A stretch of 64,000 bases of DNA from Linnemannia hyalina. Lineage: Eukaryota > Mortierellomycota > Mortierellomycetes > Mortierellales > Mortierellaceae. A program made the translations under genes and the position numbers. The stretch spans positions 62,001 to 126,000 of the forward strand of contig JAHRHY010000002.1 in assembly GCA_019671135.1 (NCBI GenBank). The letters are read 5' to 3'. Of the stretch, positions 11,001 through 23,339 are shown one piece after another (the stretch's first letter is position 1; each line of letters starts with the position of its first letter). Under the pieces are notes generated by a model. That model ran no database searches. It was not told the DNA's origin and saw nothing but the letters and a program-made list of their open reading frames with translations.

Positions 11001-14000
11001 AGAAGGCCAATGGCATGATGGGAGCGTCTACCAGAGACTACCTCGACTACAAACCCATGGCGCCTCCTCCAATCCCCAACTCGCCCCCTCAGGCTCCTCA
11101 ACAAAACCAGACCATGATGACCTCCGTCACCACCGTTTCGATTGAGGCCACCACCGCGACTATCTCCAGTTCCAGAGTGTCTGTCGACAGCTTCAAGAAC
11201 GTCCCTGGTCAAACTGGCGCCAACAACAGCAATCGTAACTTGGACTTGACTGACACGGAGCTTGACACTGATTTTGATACTGACAATGAGTCAGTGGTTC
11301 CTAGTCGTCGTAATGCTCCTCCCACACCTATCAAGACCACCCAATTGACGCGTAACGAGTCTACAACGAGCTCGATCAGCGTGTTATCTGCGCGGTCCAA
11401 CAGGTCGTTCATGTCGTCGTCCTCGTCGATCCTGTCTGGATCGCCTCCACCTCAGAGAGCCCCTCCACCCATCCCAGGTTCTGACAGCGGAGCCGGAGGA
11501 GCTGCTGCTGCTGCTGCTGCTGTTGCCGTCGTGGGAGCAGCGGCCGTTGTTGGATCAGGACTGTTTGGTGGCGCAAAGCGGTCAGCCAGTGGTGGAAGTG
11601 CCCGCGGTGTCCGATCTGGTCTGAGTAAGCAGATTCTGCCTCCTGCCGGACCACCACCACCACCACCTCCCTCTTCTGACATTGGCGCCACAGCCAACAA
11701 GCCCTCGTACGGTATCCTGCCCCCACCGATTCCGTCGTCCTTTACGGAGCCATCCTCGGTCGCTACCGTGGCTTCGGTTGCTGTAGTACCAACGACTGCT
11801 GCCATCCAGATCCAGATGCTTGCCGATGACGACCAGAGTCGCTCGCAGATGGGCGCTATTTCAATGGAGACCGACGACCGCCTGCTGACGCGCCTCAACA
11901 ACCGTGTTGCGCAGCTGGAGAAGGAGCTCGAGTTTGCTCAGCAGGACCTCGAGGCCAGCCAGGACGATGCCATCGAGTTGCAGAACAAGGTCCGCGATCT
12001 GGAGCTGGAACTGGAGGAGCAGTCGGCCAAGGCAGGCGCGATCTCAAGCGAGCAACACCGCGGTCTCGAGCAAGAGCATGCTTCGGCCAAGTCTGCGTGG
12101 GACACCGAGCGTGACCAGCTTCTCAAGAGCCTTGAACAGCTTCGTGAGGACCATTTGGACGATCTTGAGACCAATCTTGATCTACAACGTAGTAAGCATG
12201 GCCGAGTCTTGGACGACCTCAAGGCGGAACATGCGGCGGCCTTGCTGGCAGAACAGGATCTCCTTCACGAAAAGCACACCCGAGCCCTGGACGATCAAGA
12301 GGACCGATTGAAGCGTGAGCACCAGGATGCGATGGATGAGCTTTTGGGACAGCTGGACACGATGCAAGCCAAGCATGCGGATGCCCTGCGGGATCAACAG
12401 TCCGAGCATGAAGCCAAGGCACTCGAGAGTGATGAGAGGTGGCGATCCCAGCTGGAGAATGCAGATGATGCTCTCGAAAACAAGTCTAAGGAGCTGGTTG
12501 CCATTGCCGTGGCTCACCAACAGGCACTTGAGGCTCACGAGCACCAACTTTCCGAGAAGGATCTGGTCTTGATCAAGTCGACTGCGGACCGTGAGCAGGC
12601 TGTCAAGGATCTGGAGCATCACAAGAGGGAGACGGAGCAGGCACTGGATCGTCTTGAGGCTGTGTTGGTCGAGGACAAGCAGGCCCATGCCGAGTTGATC
12701 AAGGACCTCGAGTCCAAGTCCATGAGGCTGGAGGGCCGCATTGCCGAGCTCGAGGGCGAGCTCCAGGAGCTGATGCAGGATAACGTCCAGATTGTCGAGG
12801 AGATGCAGAGACGTGAGGACTCCTGGGCTGAGGAGCGGGCTATGCTTCGTGCCAGCGCCAGTGACGGTAGTCAGGATCAAGATGCTAGGGTTCAGGAGTT
12901 GCATGAGCAGTTGATCGCGATGACAGAGTCGAAGCGACAGGCCGATTCGCAGTTCCAGGGCATTGTCAAGGGTCTGTTGAGAGAGGCTTCGACCAATAAG
13001 AAGGAGCTTGAGTCGAGCCGTAAGGAGAATGAGTCGAACCGTGAGCAGCTGGAGTCGCACCGTGAGCAGCTGGAGTCGAACCGCGAGCAGCTTGAACAGG
13101 AGCGCCAGACTCGGGAGGAGATGGTACAGCAGTTGGAGACGATCCATCAAGAGCTTGTCGGCATTCAGCAGGAGCGTCAGGCCCTCCAACAAGAACGCCA
13201 TACCCTTCAGCAGGACAACGAGTCCCTCCACCAGCAGTACCAGTCGCTTCAGCAAGAGATCCAATCGCTGCAAGAGGAGAGGCACTCACTTCAGGAGAAG
13301 GAGAGATCGTTGCTTGAGCAGAAGGATCATGCTGAGCAAAAGTGGAACACTCTTGAGCGCAGCCAGCAGGATCTTGAGAGCCGGTACGAAACCCAGAAGC
13401 GCAGTGGCAGCGAGGCGGTGATGGCGATCCAGAAGGAGCTCGAAGACCGGTTGAAGGAATTGGAGCAGGTTCTGTCGAACGAGCAGGCCAAGGCTCAGGA
13501 CCTCGAGAGGGCTCTGAACCAGACGCAGGCCAAGGCCAGTAAGGATATGCAGCAGGAGCAGTTCACGGCCCAGACACGTTTCGATCAGGTCGAGGCCGCT
13601 TTGAAGGCCAAGGAGGCGCAGGTGAAGAAGCTTGAGCAAGAGGCCGATGCGACGATCAAGATCCAGACGGATCTGTTGCAGAGCATGGAGCGTGATGCGG
13701 CCAATTCGAGCAAGAAGCTGGAGGCGAGTATGATGGGCAAGATGAAGGAGATGGAGAAGATGTTTGAGGAGGAGAAGCAGAGGTTGCAGCATCAGGTCCA
13801 CCAGGAGCTCAGCCAGAGTTATGAGCAAGAAACTCTGGAGAGGGAGACGCGTCTTCAGCAGCAGTTGGATTCGATTCATCAGCAGGAGTTGTCGATGACC
13901 CGGCAAGAAGTCTCGAGCAAGTACGAACAGCAGTTGCAACAGTCGAAGCAGCAGTTTGAGCAACAGTTGCAGGCGTCGAAGGAGCAGGTACAGGTGTTGA

Positions 14001-14593
14001 AGCAGCAGTATGAGCAGCAGATGCAAGCCATCAAGCAGCAGCAAGAGGCTGCATTGGAGCAGACGACACAGTCGCTCGTGCAGCAGTCCAAGGCGATGGA
14101 GGAGCAACTGGAGAAGCTGAAGGAGGAAGTCGAGAGTGAGCGGTTAGAACGTGAGGTCGCTGTCAAGGATCGTACTTACCTCGAACGCCGTGTTGTGGGT
14201 CATGACCGTCGCCAAAAGGAACTCGAGAGTGGTCTTGAGGCAATTCAGGCAGAGTTGGACCAGTCCAGGGCCAAGTTCGGTCAGGACCTGCAGGAGGTTG
14301 AGCGGTCCAAGATGAGTCTTGAGCGCAAGTTGGGCATGGCCAAGGAGGATGTTGAGGAGTTGAATAAGATCCGGGATGAGCTTGAGGGAGACCGGGCGGA
14401 GCTCAGAAAGGAGTTGTCGCGTCTGAAGAAGGCTGGTCCTGCAAAGGGATCTGGTGGTGGTGGAGGTGGGGATAATGCGGCGTGGGAGGCAGAGAAGCGT
14501 GGGTTGAAGGATCAGGTGCGGGCGTTGGAGGATGAGGTTCAGATCATGCTTGAGAAGAACATGAACCTCACGATCGAGCTCAGCATGAAGTAG
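8081..14593 (+). CDS. Large RS-repeat and coiled-coil protein
   Basis: About 2,105 residues in two exons. Exon 1 (8081-8218) starts MVGSSRYNG and ends at GTAAGT. Exon 2 opens at 8414 after AAAAG, which keeps frame; the nearby GTAG at 8420 would not. The N-terminal half is disordered: Gly/Tyr/Gln/Pro-rich, then an Arg-Ser region (about 10240-10545, runs such as RSRSRSHSRSRSRS) as in splicing factors, then Pro-rich stretches (PPPPPPPSS) and a poly-Ala segment. From about 11,880 to the end lies ~900 residues of nearly continuous coiled coil (LEKELEFAQQDLEASQ...; repeated REQLESNREQLE and QQ heptads). Such proteins are scaffolds or tethers (polarity, Golgi, septation); which one cannot be told from sequence. 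No enzymatic domain was seen. I do not recognise an orthologue. Confidence 0.85.
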
Positions 14594-15385
14594 TTCTATG
14601 TCCTTTTTTGTTATTTATTATTCTCTGAAAGTTATTATCATAGATTTATACATTCGTCATTTAATTCAATACCCTTTCAGCAGAATAGACTGGATTCGTT
14701 TATTATCATTCCACTCTTGACTTTTTTTTTTTCATGTTTGTTATTTGTCTGGAGCGCTCCTGTGTATAGTATGTAGGTATAGTATGTAGGTATAGTATGT
14801 ACGCCTTGCTAGTACTGCATAACAAGTTGCAAGTTGCAAGGCACCGGTCTAGGAAGTAGCTAGCTCATAAATTTCCTAGTCACGCCTCTTGCCTCTTGAT
14901 CGTGAGGTCCATCTCTTTCACGTGGAATTTGTAGCAGCCAAAGAGAAAACCTTCTTTTCCAGGTGTCACTGTCCACGGATCCCTATCCAACAGACTTCCT
15001 TGATGTGTTGCTTCACCGTCCTCGATCCATCATCCACACACACACGTATCCACCCTTCCTTCTTCTCCACACCCTGCGAGGACAAACCCGATCCCCCTGA
15101 TTCCCGTCATCCCTTCTTCTCTTCTTCCCTTCTTCTTCCTCCCTTCTTCCCTTCTTCCCTTCTGGCCCTACTTTTTCCTTTTCTTCTTTCTTCTTCTTCT
15201 CCTCCTCCTTCTCCTTCTCCTTCTCCTTCTCCTTCCCCACTCTTCAGACTTCCTCGCCCTAGGCTGACCAGCCACTTCTCATTCAAACCAAAGTCATCCA
15301 CATTCATCCTCCATCCTTCTTCAACCCACTCATTCACCTCCCCCCTCCTTCCTTTCCTCATCAACTCACCGACACACACCCACAA
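14594..15385. other. Intergenic: 3' end of coiled-coil gene and hydrolase promoter
   Basis: A/T-rich 3' flank with three copies of a TATAGTATGTAGG unit (14765-14800), then strongly pyrimidine-rich DNA with TTC/CTTCTC repeats (15110-15240) before the hydrolase start. No gene was found. Confidence 0.6.
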
Positions 15386-16619
15386 ATGCTCGGACATATC
15401 GCCGGAAGACCCTCGCCCTCCTGGGATAAGATCCAAGCGATCGTCGTCCTCCTCATGAGGTAGGTAGTCTACACATACACGTCCCTTCACTCCCCGCTGC
15501 TCTTTCTTATGGCTCACTTTTGTCCCTTTGACTTGTGGAGAACCAGGACGCCCTTTTCTAAACTCAACCCTTTCCGCATCAACTTCAAATCAAACCAAAT
15601 AGCTATGTCGCACTCAGGAAGGTCCCAGCAGCAGGTCCGCGTCCATTCCAGAAGCTCCATAACCTCCTGAAAACATATACGCCGTGGCAGATCCTCATCG
15701 GTGCCCTCACCACGTTGTACGCTGCACACCACGCCGATCTCCTCCTCGGTCTTACCCCCGCCGAACCCGAAAAAAAGATGGTACGCCTGTCTTTCTTCGC
15801 CTTGTTTCTCTCACATCTTCCCCATCTCCTATCTTTTTCCTGTCCTTCCTTCCTTCCTTCCTTCCCTCCTCAAACCATCTCAATTGCTCCCTTGCTTCAT
15901 TCCATGCACATATTTTTTGCATCGTACCCCTCTTCCCTCTTCCCCCCCTTTTCAGAAATGCAATTCCCTCGTGCTTGTCCGTTGTTGTTGTTCCATCAGT
16001 CTTGCTGCTCTCTGTGTACATAATCCATCTTGTATACATCTCTGTGCCATGATCACTCTTCTCTCTTCCCGCTCTAACAACAAAAACATATCATCCAATA
16101 CATCTTCAAACAGTTCTCGCGTAGGTACACGCCTGGATACACCAGAGGCCTCTGGATCCTCTCCGCCCTCGACGCAGGATTCTTCACCTCCCAAAACATC
16201 CGCCCCAAACCCCTCCGCGACACAATGTCCGCCATCTTTTCCATCTTCTACCTCTTCTTCCCTAAACGCGCCGTCGAGAAGAACAACATGATGTTGAAGG
16301 TCATCACGGCGACCCATATGCGTCGGTCCTGGGAGAAGATGTTGCACCCTGCTATTCGGTTGATGACCTGGATCAATGCGCCGAGGTTGGGGATTCGAAG
16401 GGAGATTGTAGTTCGGCTGTCGAAGGGCGAGGGGTATCATTCGGATTCGGAGGTTGTAGTCACGATCTTGTTCAAGGGTACCGAGGAGGAGTATGCTTCT
16501 TCTGAATCTATCATCCTCGACATTCCAGGTGGCGGGTAAGTTCTTTCTTTCTTTTTTATTTGTTTTTGTTTTTGTTTTGTTGGTTATGAGGATGGATTAT
16601 TCTGTGAATGACTTGAGAC

Positions 16620-16652
<33 letters not shown>

Positions 16653-18071
16653 GCGGGATGAAAATATTGTGTTTACTTGCAAAAACATCAAGAGGAGTTG
16701 GTGGACACGATCTACTGCAAGTTACTAAACACGAGGGAGAGACAAACATCCACTAACCGTCCTCACCGATGAACCTGTAATAGATTCGTCGCCATGCGTC
16801 CTTCGTGTCATGCGGATTACTTGATGGCGTGGGCTGGACAGACAAATATCCCCATTATCAGCATCGACTACAAGAAGGCTCCCGAGTTCCCCTTTCCCCA
16901 CGGCCTCAACGAGTGTTTCGATATCTACAAGTTGATCGTCGCAACCAAGGGAACCTGCATTGGACTGAAGGGCGCAGTCCAACCCCGCATTGCCCTCACC
17001 GGTGACTCTGCGTACGTTTTTTATGCAGCTTTTTCATATGTCATCGAAATGCACTTGAAGGATATGGACTAACATATCTGTGATTTTTGTCTGTGCATAA
17101 TGAAATAGAGGAGGCACGTTCGCGGCGTCGGCGATGAACATGATTATCGAGCACCGCCCAGTACTTCCCAAGCCCGTGGGTCTGTTGATGGTCTACCCCT
17201 GCATGCACGTCGGTCTTGACTTCTGGATCAGCAACAGCGACTTGGCAGTCATCGAGGAAGAGATCGAGCGCGGACATATTCCTGAGGATATCCTGAAGGC
17301 GCGTCCTGGACGTGGAGATGGCATGACCCTGAACAGCAAGGCTGCCTTCATGGATGACCAAGTCCTTGGTTCTTCGTTCGTAAGTGTGTGTTTTTTTTGT
17401 ATCTCTTTACTGTCGTGCCTGGACAAAGAGGAGAACTAACCATTGAGTTGCTCTTTCCAATGAACACAAAATAGCTACGTGCGTTGATGGTGATGTACAT
17501 TGGAGGGGACACAAAGCTGGACCACAAGTCAAACTACCTGGTCTCACCCATCTATACACCGGATCACATCCTGGCACAATATCCCCGTACCTACATCATC
17601 ACTGGCGAGAAGGACCCCCTGGTCGACGACTCGATTATCTTCATGGCCAAGATGCGTCGCGCCAAGCGCGCAGCCGGGGCAGATCTCGAGAGCGACACCC
17701 TCCGAATTGTCTCTGGTGTCTCGCATGCGTTCATGCAGATGACTGGCGTCGTCCCCGAGATGAAGGAGCTGGTCCGTGTTGTTGGTGAGGAGCTTTTGGA
17801 TATGATCAAGGCTCCTCAGGTTCAACTGGGAGTCCAGGCATGGGGTGATGCGAGTGTCCAGTCGGTTAAGGAAGGTGGGGAGGAGTCGGATCTGGGATTG
17901 GTCAATGTGCGTCCGGCAACATTGCCGAACCCTCGTCAGACCAGTGCTGCGGTCTTGAAGTGGGAGCAGGAATTCACTCGCGATGCCGTTACTATCTACG
18001 AGCACCGCCGTGTTGCCTACTTGGACCAGCTCGGCATTGATACTCACGACGACGACAGCGGTCATATCTGA
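15386..18071 (+). CDS. Alpha/beta hydrolase, hormone-sensitive-lipase / steryl-deacetylase type
   Basis: 589 residues in six exons that join in frame: 15386-15459, 15603-15780, 16114-16535, 16784-17011, 17109-17379, 17475-18071. The first two exons encode a probable membrane segment (PWQILIGALTTLYAAHHADL), so the enzyme is likely anchored in the ER or lipid-droplet membrane. The hydrolase fold has an oxyanion motif DIPGGGFVAM, a nucleophile elbow GDSAGG, an acidic residue in EKDPLVDD, and a histidine in SGVSHAFM. The family cleaves acyl or acetyl esters of sterols and glycerides. The usual HGGG is PGGG here, so the preceding His is missing. Introns fall within the GGG motif and within the GDSA-GG elbow. 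It is convergent with GUF1, with only 85 bp between stops. Substrate unknown; family confident. Confidence 0.88.
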
Positions 18072-18156
18072 ACAGTTGCACTCCTTTCTGTTATTTTTTC
18101 CCCCATTTAGTTTCGATTAGTTAGACATTAGAGTAGAGATGAACAAGTTTTATTTT

Positions 18157-21100
18157 TTATTTTTTCTTGGACATAAAGTCATAGAATGCTTCCTGACTGA
18201 CCTCTACACCTCCAATGGCCTTCATCCGCTTCTTTCCCTCTTTCTATAAGTGTGTGGAAGAAATGACAGGTGAAGAAGAGTAGAGAAAACGCGCAACATG
18301 TGAGAAACTTTGCAACAAGTGATGCCCCAAGGTACAACCACAAACGTATAAAAAAACAAAAAACAAAAACTGCCAAAAAAAAAAAACATTGCCAAAAAAA
18401 AACCTCCCCACAAGAGAAGCATTACCTGTTTGTTAAGAAGTTTCATCTTTCGAGAAACATCGCCTCCATAACACTTTGCGGTAACATTCTTGCGCATCGC
18501 ACTCATCCCCTCGCGGGCAATAATCTTGTTCCCGACCGAGGCCTGGATCACAATTTCGAACAGTTGGCGGGAGAGGAGACCCTTGAGGCGTTTGACCCAG
18601 TCCCGGCCTACCAGTTCTGCTTGCGATCTGTGGAGAATGATGGAGAGCGCGTCTACCGGTTTCGAGTTTAGCACAATGTTCATCTACGTTTGGGGAGATT
18701 TTTTTTTTTTTTTTTGGGGGGGGGAGATGAAAATAATGGTATTGTTAATAAATGGGGGGTTGGTTTGAGCAAAAGCTGGGGGCGAAATGGCACATTTTTG
18801 TGTGTTTGCGACTCAAACGATTCCTTCCGATGTGTACCTTGACAAGGTCGGCGTCGTCGTAGCCGTCTTCTTCATAATCAAAGGATGCAAACCCACTCGA
18901 CCGACCCTTCAACTCCTGATGGAAATCCGTGACGACCTCGGCCAGGGGTAACCTATACTTGAGTAGGACCCTGTTCTCGTCCAAATACGTGTGTTCCAAC
19001 TGGACTCCTCTCCTCGACTATGCCATTTGTTACAAAAAAAAAAAAAAAAAAAGAGTAGAAAAGTCAGTTCCTTATACTTCTTGAGTCCTTAGGATCATGC
19101 GTCCATAACAAACATGTGAAAAAAGGAGAAAGGAAACTTACGCCGCATAGGACCATGATGTCGCCGAGATACTCGTTAGGGAAAATAATGGTCGACCGGA
19201 CCATGGGTTCCTGAACACTCCTGACTTTTTGACTGATCTCGTCCATGTCCGGGAATTCTGTCGGGTTACGGATCAGCTTTTCGGTTCCATCGCGGTACTC
19301 GACTCTGTAGGGGACCGTTGGTGCCGTGATAATAATATTCGCGTCATATTCCTATTATTATTATTTTCATTTTCACAATGCCTCGTCATGGTTAGTTTTC
19401 CTTGGCGTCACAAGATATGCGTTTTGGCAAAAAAAAGACATGGAAAAAAAATTACCTGCTCAAGGCGCTGCCGAAATACATCCATATGCAAAGTCCCCAG
19501 AAACCCCAACCTCCACCCCTGGCCCAACGCTGTACTCGTCTCCTTCTGCACCATCACCGATGAATCGCTCAACGTCAGTTTCGCGATACTATGATCCAGT
19601 TTCTCGAAATCAGCAGTATCGATCGGGAAGATACCCGCCCAGACCATGGCTTTTGCAGGGACGAACCCTGGCATGGGGGTACCGATGTGTTTGTGGTCAA
19701 AGAAGGTGTCACCGACATGGGATTCGCTGAGGGTCTTCATGTTTAGGACAAAGTAGCCCACCTGGCCTGCCTGTCTGTTTAGTTGGTTATGACGAGCATT
19801 AGGGAAGTTCAGTTAGAATGCTGTGGCATAGATCAACTCTTTCTTTTGCACTTAAACAGGCGGTGCAAGAAGGACAGAGGACTTACAAAGAGACCGTGGG
19901 CGTCTGTTCGGGGTACATGATTCCTGTCTCCATAACCTCATACTTTCTCTCCGAATGTGCCGACACGATCTTGTCACCTAAAAGAACAACCATCCTCTCG
20001 AAACGCGTGTTAGTAAATGGTTTCGCGTAAAATTCGGCTGCTCCATTCAGCGAATGAATCCTACAAAAGCAATTGAAGGTTTACCTTTCTTGACACGACC
20101 ATCGATAACGGCCATGAGGCAGACAACACCAACATACGTGTCGTGCCAAGAGTCGAATAGCAATGCCTTGAACGGTGCTTCAACATCTCCCGGTGGTCTA
20201 GTAGATACAGAATTATCACCGCCCGTTAGAATAAAAAAATATCCAAATAACAACTTTCGCGCACAGATGAAAAAAATGAGATCTTACGGTGGGACGCTCT
20301 CGATAATGGCAGGCAGGATTTGATCGACATTTAGACTGGACTTTGCAGAGATCTTTAAACACTCCTCTGCAGGCATTTCGAACGCAACCTCGATCTGTGA
20401 AGCAACACGTTCAGGTTCTGCGGATGGGAGGTCAATCTGCCCACAAGCAAGTGGCGAAATAAAAAGTCAACAAAATTAGAGGGATGAGAACTTGTTGGTC
20501 GATGCGAGCGGATCGAATTAATTAACGACAGGGACTATACTATACCTTATTGATGACAGGCAGAATCCTGATATCTTGACCAAAAGCAAGGTAAAAGTTA
20601 GCGACAGTTTGTGCCTGGATTCCCTGTGCGGCGTCGACGAGCAATAGTGTACCCTGACAGGCAGCCAATGACCGCGACACTTCAAAGTTGAAGTCCATGT
20701 GTCCCTATGTTTCCGAAAACAAGAAGGATCCGAAAAAGTGGTGAGTGTGTCTTCCTGTATCTGTAATGTTAGCGACCCAGGTATCTCCGATCTCTGACGA
20801 GGGAAAGTGTCAAGTCCAAGTGTAAGCATACCGGTGTGTCGATAAGGTTCAGTAGGTACTTTTTCCCCTTATAGTCGTAAAACAACGACGCACTCTATCA
20901 GTTTGTATGTAACCAATGTCAAAAAGGGTGAGTCAGTAAAAGATCTACTCTGCTTTGTCAGACGTCCTTGGTGTCAATGGATCTTCTTAGAAGGGTCCTG
21001 TTCGACGTACCTGTGCCTTGACTGTGATGCCGCGTTCACGCTCGACTCTGAGTTTATCCAGGACCTGCTTGTTGTCCTTTCGCTTTGTGATCGTCTGCGC

Positions 21101-21459
21101 CAGTTCTAGTAGCCTATGTTCAATTCAATCATCCATGCGCATTAGTCACATATGCTCTGATTTGAATCCGGCGGTCACCGTCCTGTCACTTTGCAGACTG
21201 CAACGCCAGTACGCTCATACCTATCTGCCAATGTGCTCTTTCCGTGGTCTAGAGGGCAATTCAATGTTGATCCAGTGGTTAGTCAAAGATGCGGGTGTAA
21301 ACCATCCCAACTAGTAGCGTCCTCCTTGACCCAGTGTATATGCCAACGGTGAGTCGGGTACTATTCTTCCTTACCGACGTGGGCAATGATACTAAAGTTC
21401 CTGATCTGATCCGTCTTGAACGCTTCCAGTTCCATAGATCCTAATGAATTTGGCTGCAT
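18157..21459 (-). CDS. Translation factor GUF1 / LepA (mitochondrial EF4 GTPase)
   Basis: Thirteen exons join in frame, 5' to 3' on the minus strand: 21459-21375, 21248-21221, 21113-21011, 20894-20832, 20704-20546, 20436-20288, 20197-20085, 19977-19887, 19774-19456, 19351-19142, 19017-18838, 18683-18426, 18243-18157. They give 614 residues. Visible motifs are the GTPase P-loop ([12 protein letters not shown]), switch I (RGITVKAQ), DTPGH, NKIDLP for guanine specificity, the EF4 block [15 protein letters not shown], and the LepA C-terminal domain with its basic end (ISARE...[10 protein letters not shown]). EF4/GUF1 binds ribosomes and promotes back-translocation, supporting mitochondrial translation under stress. 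An ATG lies exactly at the first supported exon (21459), but no mitochondrial presequence is in it. A candidate upstream exon is listed separately. Exon 21248-21221 is only 28 nt. Confidence 0.93.
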
Positions 21460-21520
21460 CTATTATTTGGGTCCAAAAAAAAGTAAGAGAGAAAAAACAA
21501 CAATTCTGGTCAGTTCTCAC

Positions 21521-21783
21521 CCCTTCGCTTCAATTGAAAGGGTAGCATCCTGGGTAGCCGTGCGGGACGAAATTGAACGCTGAAATAAAGGTACCCTGTA
21601 TCCTTGCCCGATCTCCTTTGTAGGGTCTGTAGCTGAAGAGGTGTACGTCCGCCTATGACCAGGCCTGGAGACTTCTCTGGTGACCCTTTTCATAGTTGTT
21701 GGTCTGATCAGGGTGAGAGATCTGTGACTGATGCAAGGACGCACCCTGCAGACGCCCTCCAGCAGTGATGTCGAGAGATTCAT
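21521..21783 (-). other. Candidate GUF1 presequence exon (unjoined)
   Basis: The ATG at 21783 opens a frame rich in Arg, Ser and Thr with few acidic residues (MNLSTSLLEG..., MKRVTREVSRPGHRR), as expected of a mitochondrial targeting sequence. It ends at a GTGAG donor at 21520. The phase (two bases left over) does not match the next exon at 21459, so a direct splice would hit a stop. A different donor, such as the GTACCT near 21590, or an indel would be needed. A leader role is also possible. Confidence 0.35.
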
Positions 21784-21784
21784 T

Positions 21785-21785
21785 C

Positions 21786-21813
<28 letters not shown>
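21785..21813. repeat. (TGTC)n microsatellite
   Basis: Six to seven consecutive copies of a TGTC tetranucleotide, just upstream of the candidate GUF1 presequence. Confidence 0.9.
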
Positions 21814-21816
<3 letters not shown>

Positions 21817-22084
21817 AGCGAGTGTCCCGTTGATCCGAATGCTGATCTCGAAGGCGAATGAGAGAAAGAGAGCAAGTGTCAATGGGTGGCTCTTTGTTTC
21901 GGAGGGAGAGGGAAGTGTGGTAAAAGAATAAAAGAGTGACTTGTTATGTCAATCAGTCGCACAGACTCGGAAACTTAATTGTTCCAGGGGATGTCTTTAA
22001 TTGCTTGACTAGGGGATGATATCCAACGGTGAGGGAAAACATATCCACTTCTCTGTCGCTCACTCACTCAAAGGACCGCACCAC

Positions 22085-22939
22085 GTGCCACGGCTGCCTC
22101 CTTGACAGCGTGGACAGCCCCTTTACCCAACAACGTCTCCATCGTCATCCAAACTACCTCATGTGGCCACGCCGGATCTTGTAGGTTCATTCGAGTAAAT
22201 TACTCTATGCAATTCCTGATACGTCTCCACGCCTAACTATTCAATGCCCACATTCTTCTTTCATCCTCCTTGTCCTCCTCCTCTGAAGTTATCAATCCCG
22301 TATTCGATAGCTCGATAACCAGGTGTAACAGGAATTCCATCTGCGGTGGCCAGCTGGAATAAGCGTACCTTATCCTTGCTCAGATAAGGATTCTTCCAGC
22401 CAGCAGTACACCAGTACAGCCAGCCCACCAACTCAAACTCCTCAACCACAGCCTTGAGACTACTCGGATCAGCCTCAACAAACACCCTATAATCGCTGTA
22501 TCCACTCCAAGCTTCCTCGGAGTCTACCTTGTAAGCACAACCAACGACCGCGCTGTAAGTCGACGAACTTTCATTTCCTGGTCGAAACACTGGCCATGAA
22601 TAGCCCGTGTCGGTGTAGCTCCTGAGACGTACTGGCGACGGTGTTGATTAACTCCTTCGTCGCCGCTACTCCATCATCGTCACCGTGAACCTGTCGCGAT
22701 AGACGAACGACGTCTTCCAAACAACGTCAAAGAGGAACTCTTCTGTCGTGTGGGGTCGTCCTAGAGATCCTTTGGGAGTGTCCTGAGTTGAGCCCCGGTC
22801 AAATGGTATGTGTGGCGGCGATCATCATCTTGGACAGATTCAAGTACGACAGGAATAAAAACCAGCGCTACGTCGGCAGAGTAGTCGTCTGTTGTGTGGA
22901 TGTCGAGAGAGTAAATGTAGATTCCTTGAAGTTGTTCAT
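22085..22939 (-). pseudogene. Decayed gene of an unrecognised family, copy 1
   Basis: On the minus strand, pieces of one protein appear in different frames. After ATG 22939 comes a strand-rich piece (IYIYSLDIHTTDDYSADVAL). A piece DVVRLSRQVHGDDDGVAATK follows (about 22715-22640). The longest open stretch (22590-22261) has FVEADPSSLKAVVEEFELVGWLY. The end has WPHEVVWMTMETLLGKGAVH (about 22170-22085). Three of these blocks match blocks in the same order in the neighbouring locus 23340-24698. A TATA-like element (CAAATATAAA, 23098-23108) lies upstream. No splice pattern joins all the pieces, so I call it a pseudogene. The family and function are not recognised. Confidence 0.5.
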
Positions 22940-23339
22940 GTCGGACTTGCTTTGTGATGTGGTGTGTGAAGTGGATTGAAGAGAGGTGAAAGAAAGAAAG
23001 GAAGGAAGAGAAGAAAGAAAGAAGGCGAGAAAGAGAGAAGGAAGCTGTTAATCAAAGAAGGGTGAACAACAAAGAAGGGGAAAAGTGTCATTCCACCGTT
23101 TATATTTGAGGGCGGATGCACAAAGAGCGTTGATCGCGCTCTTGGGCTGAGCAAACAATAACCGCCGCGTTATGTAACAAAGACTTGAGCTGCTATATTT
23201 CCTCTCTTTGGATGCAATATAGATGCTCAGTACACAGAATTACCACGGCGACGCGATAAGGAACAATTGAACTAGCATACACTGCGTCATTGAAAGAAAA
23301 GGTGTTTGTGAGGGGCTACAAGTTTTCATACTAGGGGCA
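22940..23339. other. Spacer between the two decayed copies
   Basis: Contains the purine-rich upstream region of copy 1 (GAAAGAAAGGAAGG tracts at 22985-23045), its TATA-like element, and AT-rich DNA. No coding signal was seen. Confidence 0.5.

Noticed and set aside
12182..14107. Long Leu-rich antisense frames (367 and 273 codons) under the coiled-coil gene
   Set aside because: Reverse complements of Gln/Glu/Lys-rich heptads naturally read as Leu-rich frames; no family features.
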